From the NCBI GenBank assembly GCA_000014925.1, contig CP000474.1, positions 1,674,001 through 1,738,000 of the forward strand: DNA of 64,000 bases, given 5' to 3'. Below, piece by piece: positions 36,320 through 45,259 of the stretch. A program made the position numbers and the translations under genes. The first letter of the stretch is position 1. The number at the start of each line of letters is the position of its first letter. The notes beneath the pieces are model-generated. The model was not told the DNA's origin. It saw only the letters and a list, made by a program, of their open reading frames with translations, and ran no database searches. The DNA comes from Paenarthrobacter aurescens TC1. GTDB lineage: Bacteria; Actinomycetota; Actinomycetes; Actinomycetales; Micrococcaceae.

Positions 36320-36802
36320 ATGTCGGCGCACAGTGCTCAGCAACGCGATGAATACCTGAACCTTGCCATCCAGCTGGCCGTGCACAACGTTTCCGACGGC
36401 GGCGGCCCTTTCGGCGCCGTTGTGGTCACCGCGGACGGAACTGTCCATGAGGGAGTCAACCGGGTTACTCGGGACCACGACCCCACAGCACATGCGGAAG
36501 TGGTGGCGATTCGTCGTGCCGCAGCCGCAAGCAAAAGGTTCGACCTCACGGGTTCCGTCCTTTATGCAAGCTGCGAGCCGTGCCCGCTGTGCCTATCCGC
36601 CACGCTCTGGGCCAGGATCGGGCACGTCTACTTCGCTGCAGACCGACACGGTGCGGCCAAGGCAGGCTTCGACGACGCTGTGTTCTACGAGTACTTTGCC
36701 GGCACCCGGCCGGAGTTGCTGCCCGTGGAGCATGCCGAGCTGGCCGCTTCCAATGAACCCTTCGACGCCTGGCGGAACCACGCGCGCCGCACGGCCTACT
36801 GA
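36320..36802 (+). CDS. Cytidine/guanine deaminase-family nucleoside deaminase (GuaD-like)
   Basis: 160 residues. Zinc-dependent deaminase with HAE (catalytic glutamate) near residue 58 and the PCPLC zinc cysteines, plus the GGGPFGAVVV start of the fold. The sequence and the C-terminal swap-like tail resemble Bacillus GuaD guanine deaminase more than tRNA deaminase TadA. It would convert guanine to xanthine and ammonia. ATG 36320 is set by the -10 seven bases upstream. Convergent with the aminotransferase gene. Confidence 0.85.
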   Translation: MSAHSAQQRDEYLNLAIQLAVHNVSDGGGPFGAVVVTADGTVHEGVNRVTRDHDPTAHAEVVAIRRAAAASKRFDLTGSVLYASCEPCPLCLSATLWARIGHVYFAADRHGAAKAGFDDAVFYEYFAGTRPELLPVEHAELAASNEPFDAWRNHARRTAY

Positions 36803-36815
36803 AGATCCGCGAAAA

Positions 36816-37970
36816 CTAGACCTTGGCTGGGAGGCGGCTGACGCCGTCGAGCAGGTCCTGCTGCCCGCCGCACAGGGCAATCCTGATCCAGCCCTCGCCG
36901 ATCGAACCGAACGCCGTACCCGGAGCGAAGGACACGCCGGACTCTGCCAGGAACGCCCGCACCCAGGACCTGACATCCCCGCCGCTCACATGCGAGACGT
37001 CGCCCCACAGGTAGAACGCCCCTTGGGCGCCCAGGAACGGAATTCCCTTCTTCGCCAAAACAGCTGAGGCTGCATCCCGGTTACTCCGGTAGTGGTCGCG
37101 AGCCTGGAAAGCATAGTCCTGGGGTCCTGTCAGCGCGGCCAAGGCGGCGTACTGCGAAGGAGACGCGACGCAGGACACGATTGACTCCATCACGTTGTTC
37201 ATCTTCGGCTCCAACCCGGGCGGGCAGATCAACGCTCCAATCCGAAGGCCAGTTAGCCCGTAGGTCTTGGACAGCGTCAGGGAAGTGAAGACCCGGGCTT
37301 CTCCGGGGATGTCGCTGTCGAAGCGCGCGGGACTGACATGGGGGACATCGAAAGTGAAGGCTTCATAACATTCGTCAGAGATGATCCAAAGGTCATGGCG
37401 GACGGCAAGCTCCACCAGTTGGCGCGTGGATTCTTCGCTGAGAACGGCGCCCAAGGGATTGGACGGGGAGTTCAACATGAGGACCCGGGTGCTTGGCGTG
37501 ACGAGCGCCTCGATGTCCTCAACGCGCGGCTGGAAGTCGTTCTGCGGGTATAGCGGATACGGCACCGGAACGGCGTGCAGTAACCGGCTGGTCATGGCGA
37601 AGGTGGGGTAGCCGGGGTTGGGGATGAGAATCTCATCGCCGGGGGAGAGAAGGAGGCTCATGGCGAAGTGCAGTCCCTGTTGGGCGCCGTCCACTACGTA
37701 CACGCGATCCGCGCCGATATCCACGTTTTGCTGTTCCCGGAAGCGGGCGGCAAAGGCTTCACGGAGGGCGGGGATCCCGGCGTTGGGTGTGTAGTTGGTC
37801 TCATCCCGATCCAGGCAGTCAATACCGGCGTCGAGGATGTGCCGGGGTAAGGCAAAGCCCGGCTCCCCGATGCTGAGGACGATTGCTTCGGGGGTGCACC
37901 ACGCAGCTTCGGTGATCTCACGGATCTGGTTCACAGGGACGTCGCGGACATGCGCGGCAAGGTCAGGCAT
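36816..37970 (-). CDS. Class I/II (PLP-dependent) aminotransferase
   Basis: 384 residues. Fold type I aminotransferase with NPGYP, NSPSNPLGAVL, SDECYEAF and the PLP lysine in LTLSKTYGLTGLRIG (about residue 230). The substrate is unknown; the sequence is of the aspartate/aromatic subgroup often annotated as a general aminotransferase. The start is ATG 37970, seven bases after the - strand hexamer TAGGAT. A frame-in ATG at 37979 lies inside that hexamer and is excluded. It diverges from truB across only 34 bases. Confidence 0.85.
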   Translation of the reverse strand: MPDLAAHVRDVPVNQIREITEAAWCTPEAIVLSIGEPGFALPRHILDAGIDCLDRDETNYTPNAGIPALREAFAARFREQQNVDIGADRVYVVDGAQQGLHFAMSLLLSPGDEILIPNPGYPTFAMTSRLLHAVPVPYPLYPQNDFQPRVEDIEALVTPSTRVLMLNSPSNPLGAVLSEESTRQLVELAVRHDLWIISDECYEAFTFDVPHVSPARFDSDIPGEARVFTSLTLSKTYGLTGLRIGALICPPGLEPKMNNVMESIVSCVASPSQYAALAALTGPQDYAFQARDHYRSNRDAASAVLAKKGIPFLGAQGAFYLWGDVSHVSGGDVRSWVRAFLAESGVSFAPGTAFGSIGEGWIRIALCGGQQDLLDGVSRLPAKV

Positions 37971-37977
37971 GGGAGCC

Positions 37978-37983
37978 ATCCTA
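37978..37983 (-). promoter_or_regulatory. -10 hexamer TAGGAT of the aminotransferase gene
   Basis: Ends seven bases before ATG 37970 on the - strand; leaderless start predicted. Only eight bases separate it from the truB -10 on the opposite strand. Confidence 0.55.
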
Positions 37984-37991
37984 GCCACCCA

Positions 37992-37997
37992 TATACT
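37992..37997 (+). promoter_or_regulatory. -10 hexamer TATACT of truB
   Basis: Close to the TATAAT consensus; ends seven bases before GTG 38005. No ribosome site is present, so truB is probably translated from a leaderless message. Confidence 0.6.
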
Positions 37998-38004
37998 GGT
38001 AAGC

Positions 38005-38940
38005 GTGCTTTCTGGACTGGTAATCGTTGACAAACCGCAGGGATGGACCAGCCATGATGTGGTTGGCCGGATGCGGCGGCTGGCCGGCACCCGGAAAGTG
38101 GGCCATGCGGGCACGCTTGATCCCATGGCAACCGGCGTTCTGGTGCTCGGCATCAACAAGGCCACGCGCCTGCTGACCTACATTGTGGGCACGTCCAAGA
38201 CGTACACCGCCACTATCAGGCTGGGCGAAACCACCATCACCGACGACGCCGAGGGCGAGGTCACGGAGGCCCGCACCGCAGCGCACATTACTGATGACGC
38301 CGTTGCCGTTGGTGTTGCCGCGCTCACCGGGCCCATCCAGCAGGTTCCCAGCAGCGTCAGCGCCATCAAGGTCAATGGCGAACGCTCCTACGCCCGTGTC
38401 CGCTCGGGCGAAGAGGTTAAGCTCGCGGCTCGCCCGGTCACCATCCACCGCTTCGATGTCCACTCCATCACGAGGATCGACGGCGGCAGGGTAGTTGACG
38501 TCGACGTCACCGTTGAGTGTTCTTCCGGCACGTACATCAGGGCGTTGGCCCGGGACCTCGGCAACGCTTTGGGCATCGGTGGGCACCTCACAGCCCTACG
38601 CAGAACCCAAGTTGGCCCGTACTCCCTCGATCAAGCGCGCACGCTGGAGGAGCTGGCAGAAGAGCTCGAGGTTTTGGAGATGTCCTTGGCAGCACGCTCG
38701 CTGATGCCTAACCGGGAGTTGAGCGAGCAAGAAACCACCGAGATATCTTTTGGCCGCCGCATCGCTGCCGGACCAGGAGCAGGAACGCCGGACGCTGCCA
38801 CGGCTGAAAAGCCTGCCGCCGCGTTCGCGCCGTCGGGAGAGCTCGTGGCATTGCTGGCAGACACGGGCAGCTTCGCTAAACCCGTGCTGGTCTTTGCCCC
38901 TGGAACTGGAACTGGAACTGGAACAGGGCAGGCAAAATAG
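38005..38940 (+). CDS. truB: tRNA pseudouridine-55 synthase
   Basis: 311 residues. The catalytic aspartate is in GHAGTLDPMATGVL; VDKPQGWTSHDVV and the later CSSGTYIRALARDLG are also typical. It makes pseudouridine 55 in the T-loop of tRNAs. The C-terminal ~60 residues form an Ala/Gly/Pro-rich extension ending in a Gly-Thr repeat encoded by four TGGAAC hexamers. The start is GTG 38005, set by the TATACT seven bases upstream. Confidence 0.95.
   Translation: MLSGLVIVDKPQGWTSHDVVGRMRRLAGTRKVGHAGTLDPMATGVLVLGINKATRLLTYIVGTSKTYTATIRLGETTITDDAEGEVTEARTAAHITDDAVAVGVAALTGPIQQVPSSVSAIKVNGERSYARVRSGEEVKLAARPVTIHRFDVHSITRIDGGRVVDVDVTVECSSGTYIRALARDLGNALGIGGHLTALRRTQVGPYSLDQARTLEELAEELEVLEMSLAARSLMPNRELSEQETTEISFGRRIAAGPGAGTPDAATAEKPAAAFAPSGELVALLADTGSFAKPVLVFAPGTGTGTGTGQAK
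38901..38924 (+). repeat. Hexamer microsatellite (TGGAAC)x4 near the truB 3' end
   Basis: Four perfect copies, followed by an interrupted AGGGCAGG. They encode alternating Gly-Thr. Slippage by whole units keeps the frame and would only change tail length. Confidence 0.8.
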
Positions 38941-38942
38941 GC

Positions 38943-39296
38943 ATGGACGGATACTTCTACGCCATCCTCATCGTTGGATTGGTGTCCACGATCATGTGCG
39001 TCGTGGCCGGTTTGATGAAGAAAGCCCCGAACGACCCCACCATCTTTTCCGTACTCGCCGTTGAGCTCGTGCTCGTGGTGTATCTGGTGGGCTCGATAGT
39101 CCGGGTTGCCATGGGCGAGCAGATGGCCGGTGAAGCTTGGGAGTTCTGGGGCTACCTCATCGTTGCCCTGATGATTCCGTTGGGGGCCGTCTATTGGGCC
39201 ATTCTTGAACGAACCCGCTGGAGCAATTTTGTCCTCGCGGCAGTGGGCGTAACCGTGCTGGTGATGGCCGCGCGCATGAATCAGATCTGGTACTGA
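38943..39296 (+). CDS. Small integral membrane protein, unknown function
   Basis: 117 residues, four predicted membrane helices and little else (FYAILIVGLVSTIMCVVAG, then three more). It begins two bases after the truB stop, so it is probably co-transcribed. I do not recognise a characterised family. The following gene encodes a second membrane protein of similar size. Confidence 0.75.
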   Translation: MDGYFYAILIVGLVSTIMCVVAGLMKKAPNDPTIFSVLAVELVLVVYLVGSIVRVAMGEQMAGEAWEFWGYLIVALMIPLGAVYWAILERTRWSNFVLAAVGVTVLVMAARMNQIWY

Positions 39297-39316
39297 CCTT
39301 GAAGGAAGAACGCAAC

Positions 39317-39751
39317 GTGACTGGAACCGACACCAACCCGGCCAACCGGCAGCCGAAGCAAAAGGACACACGGAACACAGGGCCAGGTCGCCTGCTGATC
39401 GCGGTCTACGCCGTGTTCGCGTTGTCGGCGACAGCTCGTGCCGGCTACCAGATCGCCACCAAGTTCGCCGAAGCTCCCTTGGCGCATATCCTGTCGGCGT
39501 TCGCCGCCGTCGTCTATATTGTGGCCACTGTCTCGCTTGCCAAGCCGGGCCGTACTTGGTTCAAGGTTTCCCTGGCGGCTGTGCTCACTGAACTTGTGGG
39601 TGTGCTGGTGGTAGGAGCGATCAGCCTCTTTGATCCGGTCGCTTTCCCGCACGACACCGTGTGGTCCCTGTTCGGCCGCGGTTACGGCTTTGTTCCGCTT
39701 GTCCTGCCGATCCTGGGTCTCTTGTGGCTCAACAAGCGCCAGCCGTCCTGA
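39317..39751 (+). CDS. Membrane protein of unknown function
   Basis: 144 residues: about 20 hydrophilic residues, then four predicted helices (LLIAVYAVFALSATARAGY; ILSAFAAVVYIVATVSL; VSLAAVLTELVGVLVVGA; GFVPLVLPILGLLWL). GTG 39317 has AAGGAAG eleven bases upstream; TTG 39299 is an alternative. Together with the preceding gene it forms a two-gene membrane pair between truB and ribF. Function unknown. Confidence 0.75.
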   Translation: MTGTDTNPANRQPKQKDTRNTGPGRLLIAVYAVFALSATARAGYQIATKFAEAPLAHILSAFAAVVYIVATVSLAKPGRTWFKVSLAAVLTELVGVLVVGAISLFDPVAFPHDTVWSLFGRGYGFVPLVLPILGLLWLNKRQPS

Positions 39752-39775
39752 GTCAAACACCCTAGCGGGTAACCT

Positions 39776-39781
39776 TAGATT
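39776..39781 (+). promoter_or_regulatory. Possible ribF -10 hexamer (TAGATT)
   Basis: TAGATT in the gap between the membrane-protein gene and ribF; transcription from about 39788 would give a leader of about 50 bases with GCGAGG before ATG 39841. Confidence 0.35.
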
Positions 39782-39840
39782 GTTCCGGCGCCGGGAGGTT
39801 GCCGGGCGCAATGAACATCTGCAGTAAAAAGGCGAGGTTG

Positions 39841-40824
39841 ATGGTCCACATCTGGAACGATCCCACTGAAGTCCCCAAGGACTTCGGACCTACTGTCGTT
39901 ACCATCGGGAACTTTGACGGCGTCCATCGTGGCCACCAGCACGTTCTGTCGCAGCTGACCGATACGGCCAAGAGGCACAACATCCCGTCGGTCGCCGTGA
40001 CATTCGATCCCCACCCCGCCCAAGTGCACAGGCCGGATTCTGCTCCGGAGCTGATCATGGGGCTTCAGGACAAACTGGAGGCCCTTGGCGATACCGGGGT
40101 GGATGCCGTACTGGTGATGAAGTACACCCTTGAACTTGCTGCCATGACGCCCCTGGAGTTTGTCCGGGAGGTCCTGCTTGAGGGTCTCCACGCCGCACAC
40201 CTCGTGGTGGGACACGACCTCCGCTTTGGTGCCGGCAATGCCGGCGACGTTGTCACCATGCAGGAACTGGGAGATCAGCTCGGTTTTGGGGTTCAGGTTG
40301 TCAATGAATACGGCGCGGGGGGCTTCCCGGTCCACCACGACGGCGATACCGACCGGCGCTGTTCCTCCACCTGGGTGAGGGAGGCCTTGTCCGAAGGCGA
40401 CGTCGTTACTGCTGCCGCGGTGTTGGGCCGGCCCCACCGCATGCGCGGGGAAGTGGTGCACGGAGCTGCCCGCGGACGGGATCTCGGTTTCCCTACGGCT
40501 AACCTTTCCCACGATTCCACCGGTTACGTGCCAGCGGACGGCATCTATGCGGGGTGGCTGATCGACCAGGCCGGCACGCGGTGGCCAGCCGCAATCTCCG
40601 TTGGTTCCAACCCCACGTTCGACGGCGTGAGCCGGCAGGTTGAGGCACACGTGATCGACCGTCCCGAAGAGAACGTGGAAGACTTCAACCTCTACGGGCA
40701 GACAGTTGCCGTGGAATTTACGCAGCGTCTGCGGGGCATGGTGGCCTATCGGGGACCGGAAGCCTTGGTGGAACAAATGTGCCTGGACGTAGCCCAGGCA
40801 CACGAGCTGCTGACCCGGCACTAG
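39841..40824 (+). CDS. ribF: Bifunctional riboflavin kinase / FAD synthetase
   Basis: 327 residues. The N-terminal nucleotidyltransferase has GNFDGVHRGHQ; the C-terminal kinase part has RGRDLGFPTANL and SVGSNPTFDG. It makes FMN and FAD. ATG 39841 is preceded by GCGAGG and the family N-terminus VTIGNFDG follows as expected; the longer open frame from 39799 is not used. The M. tuberculosis order truB-ribF-rpsO-pnp is kept. Confidence 0.95.
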   Translation: MVHIWNDPTEVPKDFGPTVVTIGNFDGVHRGHQHVLSQLTDTAKRHNIPSVAVTFDPHPAQVHRPDSAPELIMGLQDKLEALGDTGVDAVLVMKYTLELAAMTPLEFVREVLLEGLHAAHLVVGHDLRFGAGNAGDVVTMQELGDQLGFGVQVVNEYGAGGFPVHHDGDTDRRCSSTWVREALSEGDVVTAAAVLGRPHRMRGEVVHGAARGRDLGFPTANLSHDSTGYVPADGIYAGWLIDQAGTRWPAAISVGSNPTFDGVSRQVEAHVIDRPEENVEDFNLYGQTVAVEFTQRLRGMVAYRGPEALVEQMCLDVAQAHELLTRH

Positions 40825-40855
40825 GGGCATTTCGACAACACTGCTGACGTGCCGG

Positions 40856-40861
40856 TAAACT
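40856..40861 (+). promoter_or_regulatory. rpsO -10 hexamer (TAAACT)
   Basis: TAAACT with TTCGAC at 40831-40836 (19 bases apart) as a possible -35. The transcript would start near 40868 and carry a leader of about 115 bases before GTG 40984. Confidence 0.4.
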
Positions 40862-40983
40862 GATGAGTGGATCCGGCTGCAGTCCGTGGCGGCTGGACCT
40901 GTTTTTGTGTGCGGCAACGTACCAAGGACAACCCGTCAGCGAGGCGCTGCACCGGGAGGCACGGCACAACTCTAGGAGTTCAC

Positions 40984-41253
40984 GTGGCACTTGACGCCGC
41001 TGTAAAGCAGTCCATCATCAAGGAATACGCAACCACTGAAGGCGACACCGGTTCGCCCGAGGTTCAGGTTGCAGTCCTGACTCAGCGGATCAAGGATCTG
41101 ACTGAGCACATGAAGGAGCACAAGCACGACTTCCACACCCAGCGCGGTCTGCTGGCCATGGTTGGTCGTCGCAAGCGCATGCTTTCCTACCTGAAGAACA
41201 CTGACATCGCCCGCTACCGTGCGCTCATCGAGCGTCTCGGCCTGCGCCGCTAG
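40984..41253 (+). CDS. rpsO: 30S ribosomal protein S15
   Basis: 89 residues, the universal length. [23 protein letters not shown] and [11 protein letters not shown] are diagnostic. It binds the central domain of 16S rRNA. GTG 40984 has AGGAG five bases upstream. The 115-base leader may bind S15 for autocontrol, as known in other bacteria, though I did not identify a structure. Confidence 0.97.
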   Translation: MALDAAVKQSIIKEYATTEGDTGSPEVQVAVLTQRIKDLTEHMKEHKHDFHTQRGLLAMVGRRKRMLSYLKNTDIARYRALIERLGLRR

Positions 41254-41265
41254 TCTGCCTTTAGG

Positions 41266-41303
41266 GGCGGCCCGCTCCGTTTCGGAACGGGCCGCCTTCT
41301 TCA
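41266..41303 (+). terminator. rpsO terminator hairpin
   Basis: GC-rich 14-base arms (41266-41279 with 41283-41296, one mismatch), loop TTT, followed by TTCTTC. It separates rpsO from pnp, but read-through into pnp is likely. Confidence 0.75.
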
Positions 41304-41493
41304 CCAACAACTAAAAACAGGAATCAACCGCATCGCGCATTCGCGGTCCTCGGTAGTGATTCCCGGGAAACCATCTGTGACGATGATGCCCGTGGATCTC
41401 GATCGATGACCGGGTGTCGTACAGGCCAGGAAAAAAGAAGAGGCCTGGGTTGATGCGGCGGACTTCCGCTAACAGAAACGGAGGTGACTCTCT

Positions 41494-43746
41494 ATGGAGG
41501 GTCCCGAAATCCAGTTCTCAGAAGCCATTATCGACAACGGACGTTTCGGCAAGCGAGTCATTCGCTTCGAAACCGGCCGCCTTGCCAAGCAGGCAGCCGG
41601 CGCGTCGATGGTCTACATCGACGAAGACACCGCACTGCTCTCGGCAACCACCGCTGGCAAGCAGCCGCGCGAAGGTTTCGACTTCTTCCCGCTGACGGTT
41701 GATGTTGAAGAGCGTATGTACGCTGCCGGCCGTATCCCGGGTTCGTTCTTCCGCCGCGAAGGCCGTCCCTCCACGGAAGCCATCCTGGCTTGCCGCCTCA
41801 TGGACCGCCCGCTGCGCCCCGCCTTCGTGAAGGGCCTGCGCAACGAGGTCCAGATCGTGGTGACCGTTCTGGCCATCAACCCGGATGAGCTCTACGACGT
41901 CGTCGCCATCAACGCGTCCTCGATGTCCACGCAGCTTTCCGGCCTCCCGTTCTCCGGCCCGATCGGGGGCGTTCGCGTCGCCCTCATCGCCGACGAACAG
42001 GGTTCGCAGTGGGTCGCTTTCCCCAAGCACTCCCAGCTTGAGAACGCCGTGTTCAACATGGTTGTTGCCGGCCGCATCGCCGGTGACGACGTCGCCATCA
42101 TGATGGTGGAAGCCGAAGCCACGGACAACTCCTGGAACCTCATCAAGGAACAGGGCGCAACCGCTCCTACCGAAGAGGTTGTTTCCGAGGGCCTCGAGGC
42201 TGCAAAGCCGTTCATCAAGGCACTTTGTGAAGCACAGGCAGACCTGGCAGCCCGCGCTGCCAAGCCCACGGTTGAGTTCCCGGTCTTCCTGGACTACCAG
42301 GACGACGTCTACGCCGCTGTTGAAGCCGCTGCTGCCGACAAGCTGGCCGCTGTCTTCCAGATCGCTGACAAGCAGGACCGCGACAACGCCTCCGACGAGC
42401 TCAAGGACGAGGTCCTTGGTGCCCTTGCCGGCCAGTTTGAGGGCCGCGAGAAGGAACTGTCCGCAGCTTTCCGCTCGGTCACCAAGCACGTTGTGCGCCA
42501 GCGCATCCTTAAGGACCAGGTCCGCATCGACGGCCGTGGCCTGACGGACATCCGCCAGCTGACCGCCGAGGTAGAGGTTCTGCCCCGCGTACACGGTTCG
42601 GCAATCTTCGAGCGCGGCGAAACCCAGATCATGGGCGTCACCACGCTGAACATGCTGAAGATGGAGCAGCAGATCGACTCGTTGTCGCCGGTAACGCGCA
42701 AGCGCTACATGCACAACTACAACTTCCCGCCGTACTCCACCGGTGAAACCGGCCGCGTCGGTTCCCCGAAGCGCCGCGAAATCGGCCACGGTGCCCTTGC
42801 TGAGCGCGCCCTGGTGCCGGTTCTGCCCACCCGTGAAGAGTTCCCGTACGCCATCCGCCAGGTATCCGAGGCCCTCGGTTCCAACGGTTCGACGTCCATG
42901 GGTTCCGTCTGTGCTTCGACGCTCTCCATGCTTAACGCCGGTGTGCCGCTGAAGGCCGCTGTTGCCGGTATCGCCATGGGCCTGGTTTCCGACCAGGTTG
43001 ACGGCCAGACCCGCTACGCAGCCCTGACCGACATCCTCGGCGCCGAAGACGCATTCGGTGACATGGACTTCAAGGTGGCAGGTACCTCCGAGTTCGTTAC
43101 GGCCATCCAGCTGGACACCAAGCTCGACGGCATCCCCGCTTCCGTGCTGGCAGCAGCACTGAAGCAGGCCCGCGAAGCCCGCCTCCACATCCTCGAGGTC
43201 ATCAACGCAGCGATCGACACCCCGGACGAGCTCTCCGAGTTCGCGCCGCGCGTTATCGCTGTCAAGATCCCCGTGGACAAGATCGGCGAGGTCATCGGCC
43301 CCAAGGGCAAGATGATCAACCAGATCCAGGAAGACACGGGCGCGGACATCTCCATCGAAGATGACGGCACTGTCTACATCGGCGCCACCAACGGTCCGTC
43401 TGCCGACGCAGCACGCTCCGCCATCAACGCCATCGCCAACCCGCAGGTACCGGAAATCGGTGAGCGTTACCTGGGTACGGTCGTCAAGACCACTACCTTC
43501 GGCGCTTTCGTTTCCCTCACCCCGGGCAAGGACGGCCTGCTGCACATCTCAGAGCTCCGCAAGCTGGCCAATGGCAAGCGCGTGGACAACGTTGATGACG
43601 TCGTCTCCGTGGGCCAGAAGGTTCAGGTCGAGATCACCAAGATCGATGACCGCGGAAAGCTTTCCCTCTCCCCGGTTGTTGCCGAGGAAGAAGGAGCAGC
43701 CTCCGAGGACGCTCCTGCCGAGGCCGCTGAAGAGTCCGCAGAGTAG
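41494..43746 (+). CDS. pnp: Polyribonucleotide nucleotidyltransferase (PNPase)
   Basis: 750 residues. Two RNase PH domains (the second with [23 protein letters not shown]), then a KH domain ([12 protein letters not shown]) and an S1 domain ([15 protein letters not shown]). It degrades mRNA 3'-5' and, in actinobacteria, also makes tails and ppGpp (GPSI). GGAGGTGACTCT precedes ATG 41494. The 190-base leader contains a small CAGGCC/GGCCTG hairpin (41422-41447) that could serve RNase III or autocontrol. Confidence 0.97.
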   Translation: MEGPEIQFSEAIIDNGRFGKRVIRFETGRLAKQAAGASMVYIDEDTALLSATTAGKQPREGFDFFPLTVDVEERMYAAGRIPGSFFRREGRPSTEAILACRLMDRPLRPAFVKGLRNEVQIVVTVLAINPDELYDVVAINASSMSTQLSGLPFSGPIGGVRVALIADEQGSQWVAFPKHSQLENAVFNMVVAGRIAGDDVAIMMVEAEATDNSWNLIKEQGATAPTEEVVSEGLEAAKPFIKALCEAQADLAARAAKPTVEFPVFLDYQDDVYAAVEAAAADKLAAVFQIADKQDRDNASDELKDEVLGALAGQFEGREKELSAAFRSVTKHVVRQRILKDQVRIDGRGLTDIRQLTAEVEVLPRVHGSAIFERGETQIMGVTTLNMLKMEQQIDSLSPVTRKRYMHNYNFPPYSTGETGRVGSPKRREIGHGALAERALVPVLPTREEFPYAIRQVSEALGSNGSTSMGSVCASTLSMLNAGVPLKAAVAGIAMGLVSDQVDGQTRYAALTDILGAEDAFGDMDFKVAGTSEFVTAIQLDTKLDGIPASVLAAALKQAREARLHILEVINAAIDTPDELSEFAPRVIAVKIPVDKIGEVIGPKGKMINQIQEDTGADISIEDDGTVYIGATNGPSADAARSAINAIANPQVPEIGERYLGTVVKTTTFGAFVSLTPGKDGLLHISELRKLANGKRVDNVDDVVSVGQKVQVEITKIDDRGKLSLSPVVAEEEGAASEDAPAEAAEESAE

Positions 43747-43768
43747 TCTGTAAGCAGTACACCCGGCA

Positions 43769-43801
43769 GGGCCGGTGGGCTTGAAAAAGCGCCACCGGCC
43801 C
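43769..43801 (+). terminator. Hairpin after pnp
   Basis: GGGCCGGTGG-GCTT, GAAA loop, AAGC-CCACCGGCCC with one bulged G: a 14-bp stem capped by a GNRA-like loop, followed by TTCCGGCCTT. Lies between pnp and the peptidase gene. Confidence 0.65.
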
Positions 43802-43827
43802 TTCCGGCCTTAACCCGAAAGGCCTTG

Positions 43828-45171
43828 ATGACTGTTGTACCCTTGCCGTTGGAGCAGACCCTTCCCGGCGGCGAATTGATCCATGGTGCAGAGGGCGGTT
43901 CCGTCGTACGGCGCTCCGTCCTTCCCGGAGGCGTGCGCGTCCTGACCGAGGCCATGCCCGGTCAGCGTTCGGCCACCATAGGGTTTTGGGTGGCAGTGGG
44001 TTCGCGCGACGAAGCGGACGGCCAGCACGGTTCCACACACTTCCTTGAGCACCTGCTGTTCAAGGGCACCAAGCGGCGCACAGCCTTGGAGATCGCCTCC
44101 GCTTTTGACGAGGTGGGCGGCGAGTCCAATGCGGCTACGGCCAAGGAAAGCACCTGCTACTTCGCCCGCGTCCTGGACACCGACCTTCCCATGGCCATCG
44201 ATGTCATTGCCGACATGATCACCGGGGCTGTCCTCGATCCTGCTGAACTGGAGCAGGAGCGCGATGTCATCCTTGAGGAAATCGCCATGGACAGCGATGA
44301 CCCCACAGACGTTGCCCACGAGAAATTCGTAGCGGCCGTCCTCGGCCACCACCCGTTGGCACGCCCCATTGGGGGAACCCCGGATGCCATCAAGGCTGTG
44401 GCGAGGGATTCTGTCTGGGCGCACTACCAGCGCTACTACCGCCCCGAGGAACTGGTCATCACCGCGGCCGGCGGCCTGGATCACGACGTCGTCTGTGAAC
44501 TCGTTCTGGATGCTTTGAAGGCCGCAGGATGGCAGCTCAACGCCGATGCCGCGCCCGTGAATCGTCGTGGGACTGACCGGGCCGTCATCACGGGCACGTC
44601 GGGACTGCACGTAGTAAAGCGTCCCGTGGAGCAAGCAAACATCATCATGGGTTGCCCCACGATCGTTGCAACGGATGACCGCCGGTTTGTCATGAGCGTG
44701 CTCAACGCCGTCCTGGGTGGTGGCATGTCATCCCGCCTGTTCCAGGAGATTCGTGAGAAGCGCGGCTTGGTGTACTCCACGTACTCGTTCACGGCAGCGT
44801 ATGCAGACGCCGGATACTTCGGGATGTACGCCGGCTGCACGCCGTCCAAGGTTCGCCAAGTGTTGGAACTTCTGGGCCTTGAGCTGGACAAGCTCGCCAA
44901 GGAAGGCATCACGGACGAAGAGCTCCGGAAAGCAGTAGGGCAGCTCAGCGGCGGGATTGTCCTCGCGCTTGAGGACACCGGCTCGCGGATGTCGCGGCTT
45001 GGCCGGGCGGAACTGGTGTCAGGAGAATTCCAGGACATTGACGAGACCTTGGCCCGTATCAAGGCCGTCACGGTGGAGGATGTTCAGGAGCTCGCCCGCG
45101 AACTCGCAGCGGCGCCCCGCACCATCACCGTTGTTGGTCCATTCGAGGAAACCGAGACCTTCGGCCTGTAG
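43828..45171 (+). CDS. M16-family zinc peptidase
   Basis: 447 residues. The inverted zinc motif HFLEH is at residues 71-75 with the third ligand glutamate in the ERDVILEEI region, then the substrate-binding R/Y pair around LYSTYS. Family members process peptides; this one sits after pnp as PepR does in M. tuberculosis. ATG 43828 has GAAAGG upstream; the TTG three bases earlier is less likely. Terminated by the 11-bp stem at 45209-45242. Confidence 0.93.
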   Translation: MTVVPLPLEQTLPGGELIHGAEGGSVVRRSVLPGGVRVLTEAMPGQRSATIGFWVAVGSRDEADGQHGSTHFLEHLLFKGTKRRTALEIASAFDEVGGESNAATAKESTCYFARVLDTDLPMAIDVIADMITGAVLDPAELEQERDVILEEIAMDSDDPTDVAHEKFVAAVLGHHPLARPIGGTPDAIKAVARDSVWAHYQRYYRPEELVITAAGGLDHDVVCELVLDALKAAGWQLNADAAPVNRRGTDRAVITGTSGLHVVKRPVEQANIIMGCPTIVATDDRRFVMSVLNAVLGGGMSSRLFQEIREKRGLVYSTYSFTAAYADAGYFGMYAGCTPSKVRQVLELLGLELDKLAKEGITDEELRKAVGQLSGGIVLALEDTGSRMSRLGRAELVSGEFQDIDETLARIKAVTVEDVQELARELAAAPRTITVVGPFEETETFGL

Positions 45172-45208
45172 CTTCCTGTCCCGAATCTCTGGACTCCCGC
45201 ACTGTAAA

Positions 45209-45242
45209 CAGGGCAGCATGATCACACGATGATGCTGCCCTG
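45209..45242 (+). terminator. Hairpin after the M16 peptidase gene
   Basis: CAGGGCAGCAT (45209-45219) and its exact inverse (45232-45242) with a 12-base loop. Immediately after it, TACATT (45245-45250) is a possible -10 for the next gene. Confidence 0.6.
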
Positions 45243-45259
45243 ACTACATTGGAGTCCTG

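Noticed and set aside
37795..38004. N-terminal extension of truB into the divergent aminotransferase gene
   Set aside because: The extra residues are unlike TruB and the promoter hexamer lies inside this stretch; GTG 38005 is the start.
41518..43545. 675-codon frame on the - strand opposite pnp
   Set aside because: Mirror of pnp codon bias; the + strand has clear PNPase domains throughout.
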